A stretch of DNA of 17,286 nucleotides from CANJJB01 sp964449295 (GTDB taxonomy: Bacteria; Chlamydiota; Chlamydiia; Chlamydiales; Rhabdochlamydiaceae), in contig CAYUZN010000032.1 in the NCBI GenBank assembly GCA_964449295.1, positions 1 to 17,286 on the forward strand. Direction: 5' to 3'. The notes under the pieces were generated by a model. The model searched no databases. It was not told the DNA's origin and worked only from the letters and a program-made list of their open reading frames with translations. Positions within the stretch are counted from its first letter, which is position 1, and each line of letters begins with the position of its first letter. The translations under genes were made by a program, and so were the position numbers. Positions 5,238 to 12,339 of the stretch are shown here, in pieces.

Positions 5238-8124
5238 TGCGAAAGTCGAGTTTGTGTTTATTTCTTTCTTTCTGTGCAGGAGGAGGGTTCCCTGGCATCA
5301 CCATTTGAAATTTGAAAAGAGTTTTTGCAATTTCAACGTTCATTTCGACTGTGAGCGCATCAAAAAGAGCAAAAGCTTCATGTTTAAATTCTACTAAAGG
5401 ATCTTTTTGTCCTACAGAGCGCAGATGCATCTCAGCTCTTAAGTGGTCGATCCGAAGAAGGTGTTCTTGCCAGAGGCGGTCTAATGTACGCACAAGAATA
5501 TTGCGCACAATGTCTCGCAGCATATCTTCTGGTTTTAACTTAGCCATATGCTCAGGCATATCTTGTTGAATTTTTTCTATGATCTCTGCTGTATAAATCA
5601 GTTTATGCTCAAATGCAGAGACGATTTTTACAATCGCTTTATCTTCTATATCGGCTGCTTTTAAATAATCATCATCAAACTCTTCTTTCTCAAAAGTCAC
5701 AGGGAACTGTGTCATGAGCCACTGTCTATAGCCTTCTATATTCCAGCCTTTTTCTACAGTGCGACTGATCAGAAATTTCTGACTCATTTGCACACAAACA
5801 TCTTCCAAAACCTCTTTTGCAATAGAGAGTGAATCGGCATGATGCAAAATATCATTGCGAAACGCGTAGATCTCACCTCGCTGCTTATTCATAACATCAT
5901 CGTATTCTAATGTGTGTTTACGCATTTGGTAGTTGCGTTGCTCGACTCTTTTTTGAGCGGTTTCAATCGACTTATTGAGCACAGGCGCTGTGATCGGCTC
6001 TCCTTCTGGAGGACGGAAACGTTGCAAGAATTTTGTGATACGAGGAGAGGTAAAAAGACGCATCAAAGAATCTTCAAAAGAGACATAAAATTTCGAAGAA
6101 CCAGGATCTCCTTGTCTGGCGCATCTGCCACGCAGCTGTCTATCTATACGTCTTGATTGGTGACGTGTGGTCCCAATAACGTGAAGTCCACCTAAGTCTG
6201 CCACTCCTTCTTGGAGCTTAATATCAGTACCCCTGCCTGCCATGTTTGTAGCAACAGTGATAGATCCTCTTTGCCCTGCCATAGCGATGATCTCAGCTTC
6301 TTTTGCATGATTTTTCGCATTCAGAACCGTATGCTCAAGTTTATTTTGCTTTAAAATACGAGAGAGTTTCTCTGAGATCTCAACCGATTCAGTCCCAATC
6401 AGAATAGGTCTTCCAGTTTTATGAACATCTTGGATTTCCTTCAGAATGGCTTGGTATTTTTCCCTCTCCGACATATAAATTTCATCATTGGCATCTTGTC
6501 TCACACAGTTTTTATGTGTTGGAATGGCCAAGACTTCTAATTTATAAATCTCTTTAAATTCATTAGCCTCTGTCATAGCAGTGCCTGTCATGCCAGCTAG
6601 CTTCTCATACATGCGGAAGTAATTTTGAAGAGTGATCGTTGCATAGGTTTGCGTCTCTCCTTGAATAGAGAGGGTTTCTTTAGCTTCTATCGCTTGATGA
6701 AGTCCATCTGAAAATCGTCTACCTGGTTGAGGACGTCCTGTGTTTTCATCAATAATAACAATTTTGCCTTCAGAGATGATATAATCGACATCTTTCTCCA
6801 TTAAAAGATGAGCTCTCAAAAGTTGTCTTAAATTGTGAGACCTCTCTTTCCTCTTAGCATCTTCTTCTCGAAGAGCAATTTTTTTATTCAATTTATCTTG
6901 ATCTGATAGCTGTTTGTTTTGATCGATTGTGGCATATTCATAGCCTAAATCAAGCATCACAAAATCATCGGGAGAATTACCCGTTTCAGCCCACAACAGA
7001 ATCCCTTTATCTGTTAACTCATACTCATGGGCTCTTTCATCGACAATCAAATAAAGTTCAGACAGGGTTTTTGCACGCTCTTCTTTATTGGGTTCAGAAT
7101 AAAAATAGGTATCCCATTTTTCAATCTCAGAGCGAAGAGAGGGATTTTCTTTGATGCGCTGTAATAAGTTGTTATTCGGCATTCCTTTTCCGACAAGCCA
7201 CAACTTACGAAAAGCTTCTTTTTCTAAAACCTCTTCTTCTTTCGAGAGTTTTTTGACAGCCACCTCTTCTTTAATAAGTCCCAGACTCTCTAATGTCTTT
7301 CTTCCTTCTGTAGCCAGCTTACTGCAGAGCTCTCGTTGCACTTTGACAATGTGAGCGACAGGATTTTTTAATTGATCATACATCTGACGAGAATTAGACG
7401 TAGGGCCTGAAATAATCAGAGGGGTTCTTGCTTCATCAATCAGAATTGAATCGACTTCATCAACAATGGCAAAATAATGTCCTCGCTGACATTGCTCCTC
7501 TGCACTTTGCACCATCGAGTTATCTCTTAAATAGTCAAATCCAAATTCAGAGGCTGTTCCATAGACAATATCTGCTTCATAAATTTTTTTACGCACTTGA
7601 GGAGGAACGTTATTTGTCAGAGCGTCAACTCTCATCCCAAGCCATCTGAAAACCGTTCCAATCCATTGACAATCTCTTTCTGCTAAATAATCATTCACCG
7701 TAACGAGATGAACAGGCTTGCCTGTCAGCGCATTTAAATAAAGAGGGAGAACCGCTGTCAGCGTTTTTCCTTCTCCTGTCTGCATTTCAGCAATCGCTCC
7801 AAAGTGAAGAGCGATACCACCAATGAGCTGCTCGTCATAGGGAATCATATCCCATTTTTGGTCGTACCCAGAGACATGAATCTCTGTCCCACACAGCCTT
7901 CTACAAGCATTTTTAACAACCGCATACGCCTCAGGAAGAAGTGCGTCAACACCCTCTCCTTGAGCTATCCTTTCCCGAAACTCTTGTGTTTTTGCTTTAA
8001 GCTCTTCGTCTGAAAGACTCTGACAAATCTTTTCTTCTTCATTGATCTTAGTGACGATCTTTCTGTATTTCTTGACGAGTCTCGATTGATGTGTACCAAA
8101 CAATTTTTTAATTAACCCAAACAT
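5191..8124 (-). CDS. secA: Preprotein translocase ATPase SecA
   Basis: SecA is the cytosolic/membrane-associated motor that pushes unfolded preproteins through SecYEG. The 977-residue protein shows Walker A TGEGKT (~116-121), Walker B VDEVDSILIDEARTPL (~221-236), the NBD2 motif VATNMAGRGTDIKL and RQLRGRCARQGDPG, and the helical-scaffold segment RTLDRLWQEHLLRIDHLR. Compared with E. coli, the preprotein-binding domain carries an extra charged block (roughly residues 265-350). The C-terminus ends without the CxCx8CH zinc-binding SecB tail. The ATG at 8124 is preferred over a TTG one codon upstream: AAGGA lies eight bases before it. It converges on and overlaps the pseudopilin gene by 47 bp. Proximity to CT700-, psd-, nth- and mnmE-like genes matches Chlamydia. 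Confidence 0.98.
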   Translation of the reverse strand: MFGLIKKLFGTHQSRLVKKYRKIVTKINEEEKICQSLSDEELKAKTQEFRERIAQGEGVDALLPEAYAVVKNACRRLCGTEIHVSGYDQKWDMIPYDEQLIGGIALHFGAIAEMQTGEGKTLTAVLPLYLNALTGKPVHLVTVNDYLAERDCQWIGTVFRWLGMRVDALTNNVPPQVRKKIYEADIVYGTASEFGFDYLRDNSMVQSAEEQCQRGHYFAIVDEVDSILIDEARTPLIISGPTSNSRQMYDQLKNPVAHIVKVQRELCSKLATEGRKTLESLGLIKEEVAVKKLSKEEEVLEKEAFRKLWLVGKGMPNNNLLQRIKENPSLRSEIEKWDTYFYSEPNKEERAKTLSELYLIVDERAHEYELTDKGILLWAETGNSPDDFVMLDLGYEYATIDQNKQLSDQDKLNKKIALREEDAKRKERSHNLRQLLRAHLLMEKDVDYIISEGKIVIIDENTGRPQPGRRFSDGLHQAIEAKETLSIQGETQTYATITLQNYFRMYEKLAGMTGTAMTEANEFKEIYKLEVLAIPTHKNCVRQDANDEIYMSEREKYQAILKEIQDVHKTGRPILIGTESVEISEKLSRILKQNKLEHTVLNAKNHAKEAEIIAMAGQRGSITVATNMAGRGTDIKLQEGVADLGGLHVIGTTRHQSRRIDRQLRGRCARQGDPGSSKFYVSFEDSLMRLFTSPRITKFLQRFRPPEGEPITAPVLNKSIETAQKRVEQRNYQMRKHTLEYDDVMNKQRGEIYAFRNDILHHADSLSIAKEVLEDVCVQMSQKFLISRTVEKGWNIEGYRQWLMTQFPVTFEKEEFDDDYLKAADIEDKAIVKIVSAFEHKLIYTAEIIEKIQQDMPEHMAKLKPEDMLRDIVRNILVRTLDRLWQEHLLRIDHLRAEMHLRSVGQKDPLVEFKHEAFALFDALTVEMNVEIAKTLFKFQMVMPGNPPPAQKERNKHKLDFRTSLASIPNLGTTQGA

Positions 8125-8195
8125 CAAATTTTCCTTATTGTTTAATCCTAAACTGTATCATAAAATTGCAAATAAAGAAATTCCCAAATATAAGT

Positions 8196-8345
8196 ATGCA
8201 TAAGAGATCTCTTGAAAGAGAGCTCCTTCCTCAAGGATCATTGGTGGTGTTTATGTCTTTAAGTTTGATCGTTATTATGATTAAGAAAGCCATTTCCCAA
8301 GAAAAACCTATTGAGTCAAAGCAAGCCACTTCCCCAACGAAGTAG
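8196..8345 (+). CDS. Putative 49-residue single-pass membrane protein
   Basis: A 49-codon frame runs from ATG 8196 to TAG 8343-8345 in the spacer between secA and the next plus-strand gene. Its product has a basic N-terminus (MHKRSLEREL), one hydrophobic segment (residues ~15-29, LVVFMSLSLIVIMI) and a hydrophilic Lys/Ser/Thr tail. That is a plausible small inner-membrane protein with the membrane span flanked by charges. There is no convincing Shine-Dalgarno sequence, and a start at ATG 8253 is possible. It fills much of the 310-bp spacer upstream of a gene pair on the same strand. Reality of the gene is uncertain; conservation in related chlamydiae would settle it. Confidence 0.4.
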   Translation: MHKRSLERELLPQGSLVVFMSLSLIVIMIKKAISQEKPIESKQATSPTK

Positions 8346-8434
8346 CTTATTTTGAGTTTTTAGATTTATAGGGACCCTGTTATAGATCCGCTTTTTCTTT
8401 TAATTTTCTCTTTTTCCACCTATACTTATCAAAT

Positions 8435-8776
8435 ATGCGATTACGATTACTGATTATTCTATCCCTGATCTGCTTTAGCTTCACAAAAGAAGGGGATGAG
8501 ATTGCAACCATCAACGAGCTTTTGGCAAGAACAGACAGACAATTGGCCTCTCAGCAAAAATTAAAAGAATTGATGATCAATTTAAACGATCAAGAAAAAA
8601 CTTTTCTCAAAGGAGACGAATCGAAAGCTCACGTCTCTCTGATGACAGAGACAGCTCTTCAAATTTTAAAAATTATCGAAGAGAATCACTACGGCGATTT
8701 ATTTCCCTCTCCTTACATGGAAGAACTCAGGTTATTTTCAAAAATTGCTCAAAAAAAGACTCCCACAAAACCATGA
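8435..8776 (+). CDS. Small exported protein of unknown function upstream of psd (CT700-position)
   Basis: The 113-residue product starts with a signal-peptide-like stretch (MRLRLLIILSLICFSFT) followed by a helical, charged mature part of ~95 residues without recognised motifs. The cysteine at 13 could suggest a lipoprotein, but the LSLIC context is not a clean lipobox. Its TGA overlaps the psd ATG (ATGA, 8773-8776), so the two are translationally coupled. The position between secA and psd is the one occupied by CT700 in C. trachomatis as I remember it; orthology is inferred from position only. No Shine-Dalgarno sequence is visible, and a -10-like TATACT at 8421-8426 lies so close that the message might be nearly leaderless. 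Confidence 0.75.
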   Translation: MRLRLLIILSLICFSFTKEGDEIATINELLARTDRQLASQQKLKELMINLNDQEKTFLKGDESKAHVSLMTETALQILKIIEENHYGDLFPSPYMEELRLFSKIAQKKTPTKP

Positions 8777-9681
8777 CAGACATCTTATACATCGATAGAG
8801 TCTCTAAAAAGCGCCTCATCGAAAAAGTCTACGGACAAGCTTTCATTGAAGCTTTATATGGGACATCTTTTCGCTCGAAAATTCTCTCTTTTTGCTTTCT
8901 TCCGCTCTTATCAAGATCAAACTTTATCTCTTATTTGTGGTGTGCTTTTCAAAAGAGCAGACTCAGCAAATTTAAAATCAAACCCTTTATCCAAACCTTT
9001 AATATCGACTCTTCCGAATTTCTCGATCCCGTTGAGTCCTTCAAGTGTTTCAATGATTTTTTCATCCGCAAATTAAAACCCCAATCTCGTCCTATCTCTC
9101 CCAATGAAACAAGAGCCATTTTACCAGCAGATGCTAGATACCTTGTCTATGACAATATCGCTTCTATCGATGGTTTTTTGATCAAAGGTCAGAAATTTTC
9201 TCTTGAAGAGCTCCTTCTCAATTCTTCTTTAGCAAAAAAATATGCCTCCGGTTCTATGCTCATTGCAAGACTGGCACCTGTCGACTACCACCGCTTTCAC
9301 TTCCCTATGAGCTGCACACCTACTACTGCTCAGCATATCTCAGGCAAACTCTATTCTGTCAATCCCATGGCCCTTAAAAAAGACATCCATATCTTAACCC
9401 GCAACAAACGGATGATTACATCTCTTGCCTCGCAACATTTCGGAGAGGTTTTGTACATTGAAGTAGGAGCCACAAACGTTGGTGCTATTCACCAAACATT
9501 CACTCCTCATAAACCTATCTCTAAAGGTAACGAAAAAGGATATTTTTCATTTGGGGGCTCGTGCATCATCCTCTTATTTGAGCCTGGCAAAATTAAGTTC
9601 GATCAAGATCTTCTCGATGCCTCCTCTCAAAAAATCGAAGTCCTAGGCAAACTGGGACAATCTTTAGGGACAGCTCGTTAA
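8773..9681 (+). CDS. psd: Phosphatidylserine decarboxylase proenzyme
   Basis: Psd converts phosphatidylserine to phosphatidylethanolamine at the inner membrane, using a pyruvoyl group made by self-cleavage. The 302-residue proenzyme has FNDFFIRKLKP (93-103), the aspartate motif PADARYLV (D120), the histidine motif DYHRFHFP (171-178), VGATNVGAI (231-239) and the cleavage motif GGS (261-263). Here it reads FGGSC instead of the LGST seen in many bacteria. Ser263 would become the pyruvoyl group, leaving a ~40-residue alpha chain, the usual size. The Asp-His-Ser set needed for autoprocessing is therefore complete. It is coupled to the small exported protein by an ATGA overlap and followed by a large palindrome. 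Confidence 0.95.
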   Translation: MTDILYIDRVSKKRLIEKVYGQAFIEALYGTSFRSKILSFCFLPLLSRSNFISYLWCAFQKSRLSKFKIKPFIQTFNIDSSEFLDPVESFKCFNDFFIRKLKPQSRPISPNETRAILPADARYLVYDNIASIDGFLIKGQKFSLEELLLNSSLAKKYASGSMLIARLAPVDYHRFHFPMSCTPTTAQHISGKLYSVNPMALKKDIHILTRNKRMITSLASQHFGEVLYIEVGATNVGAIHQTFTPHKPISKGNEKGYFSFGGSCIILLFEPGKIKFDQDLLDASSQKIEVLGKLGQSLGTAR

Positions 9682-9730
9682 TTAGTCAAAAAGTGTTACC
9701 TATGCTTGTGAACTGAATTTCTTATTCTCG

Positions 9731-9825
9731 CTCTGTGTACTCTGTGATCTCTGTGGTAAAAATCTTATTTTATTCACGTTGAACAGAATAAGATTTTTAC
9801 CACAGAGATCACAGAGTACACAGAG
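9731..9825. repeat. Long near-perfect palindrome with triple CTCTGTG repeats
   Basis: Arms 9731-9769 and 9787-9825 are perfect 39-base reverse complements. The stem continues inward with one G-T pair and one mismatch to leave a five-base loop (9776-9780), about 45 pairs in all. The outer part of the left arm contains CTCTGTG three times with a period of nine bases (9731, 9740, 9749), and the right arm has the mirror set. The inner part ends with GGTAAAAATCTTATT. It lies 49 bp after psd and ~10 bp before the earliest possible start of the antitoxin-like gene. It resembles dispersed 'CACAGAG' repeats that I recall from many unrelated bacterial genomes. It could also stop psd transcription. There is no coding content. 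Confidence 0.9.
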
Positions 9826-9891
9826 GAAGAAAGAGTGATATGTTATTTTTTTCAGTTTGCAAAATATGCTAAAATTGATGTAATTGTTTTT

Positions 9892-10224
9892 ATGAAAAAT
9901 GAAATCGAAGCCAGTTCTGGTAATATATTTGAAGATTTAGGACTTGCAGATAGCGAAGAACTTTTAATTAAAGCAAAATTACTCAGCCAAATTTGCGATA
10001 TCATTAAGCAAAAACGATTAACTCAATCTCAAATAGCTAAAATCTTAGGAATCGATCAACCTAAAATCTCTATGATTTTAAAAGGTCGCCTATCAGGATT
10101 CTCTACAGATCGCTTAATTCGCTTTTTAAATGCTCTAAATTGTGATGTAAGTATTTGCATTCATCGACCTAAAAAATCTCAAAGAAGAATCAGACGAGGC
10201 AGAACAGCTGTGATTGTGGAATAA
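9892..10224 (+). CDS. HigA-like XRE-family HTH protein, orphan antitoxin
   Basis: The 110-residue protein (from ATG 9892) matches the small HigA-type antitoxin family: an N-terminal SSGNIFEDLGL motif, an XRE helix-turn-helix at ~44-65 (LTQSQIAKILGIDQPKISMI), then LKGRLSGFSTDRLIRFLNAL and a basic tail. Relatives pair with RelE/HigB-like (Gp49-type) mRNA-cleaving toxins encoded just upstream, bind the toxin and autorepress the operon. Here no toxin gene precedes it; psd and the palindrome do. An in-frame GTG at 9835, preceded by GAGGAA inside the palindrome arm, would add 19 hydrophobic residues; ATG 9892 fits the family start better although it lacks a ribosome site. Its 3' end is one base from the convergent nth stop. 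The insertion interrupts an otherwise conserved chlamydial block, suggesting acquisition. Confidence 0.85.
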   Translation: MKNEIEASSGNIFEDLGLADSEELLIKAKLLSQICDIIKQKRLTQSQIAKILGIDQPKISMILKGRLSGFSTDRLIRFLNALNCDVSICIHRPKKSQRRIRRGRTAVIVE

Positions 10225-10225
10225 T

Positions 10226-10837
10226 TTAAGAGTTCAGATAAGCACATATAGGACAGGTTGATTTATGTCCTCTAGCAGGACAAAATTTACGAGCAAAATG
10301 AATAATTTGAAGATGGAGTTTAATCCAATCTTGTCTTTTAAAGAGCTTCTTCAAGTCTTTTTCTGTCTGTTTGACATTTTTAGCAGAACTTAAACCCCAT
10401 CTTTTGGCACAGCGATGAATATGTGTATCAATGGGAAATGCCGGATGCTGAAAGGCTTGTGCCATCACAACGGAAGCTGTCTTATGCCCAACTCCTGGAA
10501 GTTCTTCTAAAGCCTCAAAAGTTTGAGGCACTTGCCCCTCATATTTCTCTAGTAAGATTTTAGAGAGATGCCAAATAGCTTTGGCTTTTGTAGGAGAAAG
10601 ACCACACGGTTTAATAATCTGCCGAATCTCATCAATAGATAATTGCACCATTTTTTTTGGGGTGTCTGCTTTTGCAAACAAAATTGGCGTGATTTGATTC
10701 ACTTTAGCATCGGTGTTGCGAGCCGATAGTACAACTGCGATCAGAAGTGTGTAAGGATCTCTATGCTTTAAAGGAATTTCAGGCTCAGGAAAATGCTCTT
10801 CTAAAATCTTCTGTATCTCGTGTGTTTTCTTTCTCAT
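10226..10837 (-). CDS. nth: Endonuclease III (DNA glycosylase/AP lyase)
   Basis: Nth removes oxidised pyrimidines and cleaves abasic sites in base excision repair. The 203-residue product has the helix-hairpin-helix LPGVGHKTA with the catalytic lysine, the catalytic aspartate in FPIDTHIHR, and a C-terminal cysteine cluster region. That cluster is odd: C-x8-C-x2-C followed by five residues and the stop, so the fourth cysteine of the usual C-x6-C-x2-C-x5-C iron-sulfur site is missing exactly where the protein ends. The ATG at 10837 overlaps the mnmE stop (ATGA on the minus strand), which is preferred over a TTG four codons upstream. Adjacent nth and mnmE are also seen in C. trachomatis (CT697/CT698). 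Confidence 0.95.
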   Translation of the reverse strand: MRKKTHEIQKILEEHFPEPEIPLKHRDPYTLLIAVVLSARNTDAKVNQITPILFAKADTPKKMVQLSIDEIRQIIKPCGLSPTKAKAIWHLSKILLEKYEGQVPQTFEALEELPGVGHKTASVVMAQAFQHPAFPIDTHIHRCAKRWGLSSAKNVKQTEKDLKKLFKRQDWIKLHLQIIHFARKFCPARGHKSTCPICAYLNS

Positions 10838-12201
10838 TTGCCCACACAAAATTTTGAGAAGATAGCTGTTAAGATATCTTCTGTGATATCAAGACCGATG
10901 ATCATTCCAAGTTCAACGAGTGTCTGTCTCAAATCTGATGTGAGAAATTCTGGCGAGACACCGGTTTTAAGCCCCTCTATGACTTTTGCAAGAGAGATTC
11001 TAGCTGCATCAAGAGCCTCTTTATGACGCACATTTGTGATCAAAACTTCCTCTTTCGAAGGGGGTCCGTGTTTCCAAATCATTTGATCAATTGCCTCATA
11101 AAGAGAGCTTAACCCCTTACCTTCTTTAGCAGATATCTCAACTGCTCTCTGAGGCTTTATGTGAGATGAAGGAAGATCAATTTTATTCCAAATCATAATT
11201 GTTTTTTCTAGATCTACAAGCGTTATGAGCTTCTCATCATCGGGTGAAATACCACGACTGGCATCGAGCACAAGTAAAATCAAATCAGCTGTTTGCAGCG
11301 CTTCTTTTGACCTACGAATCCCTTCCTTCTCAATACACTCTTCTGTCTCTCTAATGCCTGCTGTATCTAACAGATTAAAATGAAGACCACCTAAACGAAT
11401 CTCTCCTTCTAAGACATCGCGTGTCGTTCCAGGAATGTCTGTCACAATTGCTTTATCTTTTCCTAAAAGTGCATTCATAAGAGATGATTTTCCAACATTG
11501 GGCGTGCCAATTAAACACACATTTAAGCCTTCATGCACAATTTTACCTTGATGGAATGTTCGACTTAAAGTTTCCATAAGCTCTTGCAAACGCTCTAAAG
11601 ATTCTAAAATCTCCTCTAAGCTAGCAAATTCAAGTCCCTCTTCAGGAAAATCAACCCATGCCTCTAAAATAGCTGCGATATCAATCAGCTCTTTTTGAAA
11701 AGATGTGATCTTTTTTGATAAAGCCCCTTGCAGCTGCAGATGAGCCTCTTTCAGCGCCATCTCATTTTTTGCTCCAATAAGGCTTTGCACAGCCTCTGCT
11801 TGAGCCAGATCAATCTTCCCATGCATATACGCTCTAAATGTAAATTCACCTGGAAGAGAGGCCCTGGCTCCTGCTTGCAAAACAACTTCAAGAACCCGCC
11901 TTGTGATCAAACTCCCTCCATGACAATGAATCTCAACCGTATCTTCTCCTGTATAAGACTTAGGCGCTAGCATAGGTAAAATCAGAACATCATCAACTAC
12001 TTGCCCTTCTTGACTTACAATTTGACCAAAATGAGCTGTGTGACTCTTATAAGATCTCAGAGGGCCCGAATAGATCTTTTCAGCAATCTCAAGCGCCTTT
12101 TTTCCAGAAATGCGGATGACTGCAATGCCACCTTCTCCAGGAGGGGTTGCAACCGCTGCAATCGTATCTTCTTGCTTGTAGGGTTTATGGGTAAACTGCA
12201 T
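10834..12201 (-). CDS. mnmE: tRNA uridine-5-carboxymethylaminomethyl modification GTPase MnmE
   Basis: MnmE, with MnmG, installs (carboxymethyl)aminomethyl groups at wobble U34 of several tRNAs. From ATG 12201 the protein has 455 residues, the normal size. It shows the N-terminal folate-binding domain start DTIAAVATPPGEGGIAVIR, the G1 loop GTPNVGKSS (~232-240), TTRD (G2), DTAGI (G3), NKID (G4) and SAKEG (G5). The invariant C-terminal FCVGK supplies the cysteine required for modification. The open frame extends upstream to 12465, but those 88 residues are Cys/Leu/Ile-rich, resemble nothing in the family and overlap the divergent gene, so they are rejected. ATG 12210 is an alternative three codons upstream. 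The stop overlaps the nth start. Confidence 0.96.
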   Translation of the reverse strand: MQFTHKPYKQEDTIAAVATPPGEGGIAVIRISGKKALEIAEKIYSGPLRSYKSHTAHFGQIVSQEGQVVDDVLILPMLAPKSYTGEDTVEIHCHGGSLITRRVLEVVLQAGARASLPGEFTFRAYMHGKIDLAQAEAVQSLIGAKNEMALKEAHLQLQGALSKKITSFQKELIDIAAILEAWVDFPEEGLEFASLEEILESLERLQELMETLSRTFHQGKIVHEGLNVCLIGTPNVGKSSLMNALLGKDKAIVTDIPGTTRDVLEGEIRLGGLHFNLLDTAGIRETEECIEKEGIRRSKEALQTADLILLVLDASRGISPDDEKLITLVDLEKTIMIWNKIDLPSSHIKPQRAVEISAKEGKGLSSLYEAIDQMIWKHGPPSKEEVLITNVRHKEALDAARISLAKVIEGLKTGVSPEFLTSDLRQTLVELGMIIGLDITEDILTAIFSKFCVGK

Positions 12202-12339
12202 AGAGAACATAATACTAAAAACACTCTTTATTTTGAGCGTCTTATAAATTAAAATAATTATTTTAAATAAACTTATTTTTAAAAATTGAAAACAACCCAA
12301 GTCTATGTTAAAATTTCTCCTTAAACAAGAGAGGCTATC
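12202..12339. promoter_or_regulatory. Divergent AT-rich promoter region between mnmE and the 12340 gene
   Basis: Plus strand: TTGAAA (12286-12291), a 17-base spacer and TAAAAT (12309-12314) form a good sigma-70-type promoter, followed by AGAGG (12330-12334) five bases before the ATG at 12340. Between the two start sites lies a perfect 18-bp AT palindrome (12249-12266), of unknown meaning. A minus-strand TATAAG near 12240 is a weak -10 candidate for mnmE-nth. Confidence 0.5.

Noticed and set aside
9731..9825. CTCTGTG repeats as a CRISPR array
   Set aside because: Units are seven bases at a nine-base period with no spacers and are arranged as an inverted repeat; no cas genes are present.
10838..10849. 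TTG start at 10849 for nth
   Set aside because: The ATG at 10837 overlaps the mnmE stop as ATGA, the usual coupled arrangement seen elsewhere in this window.
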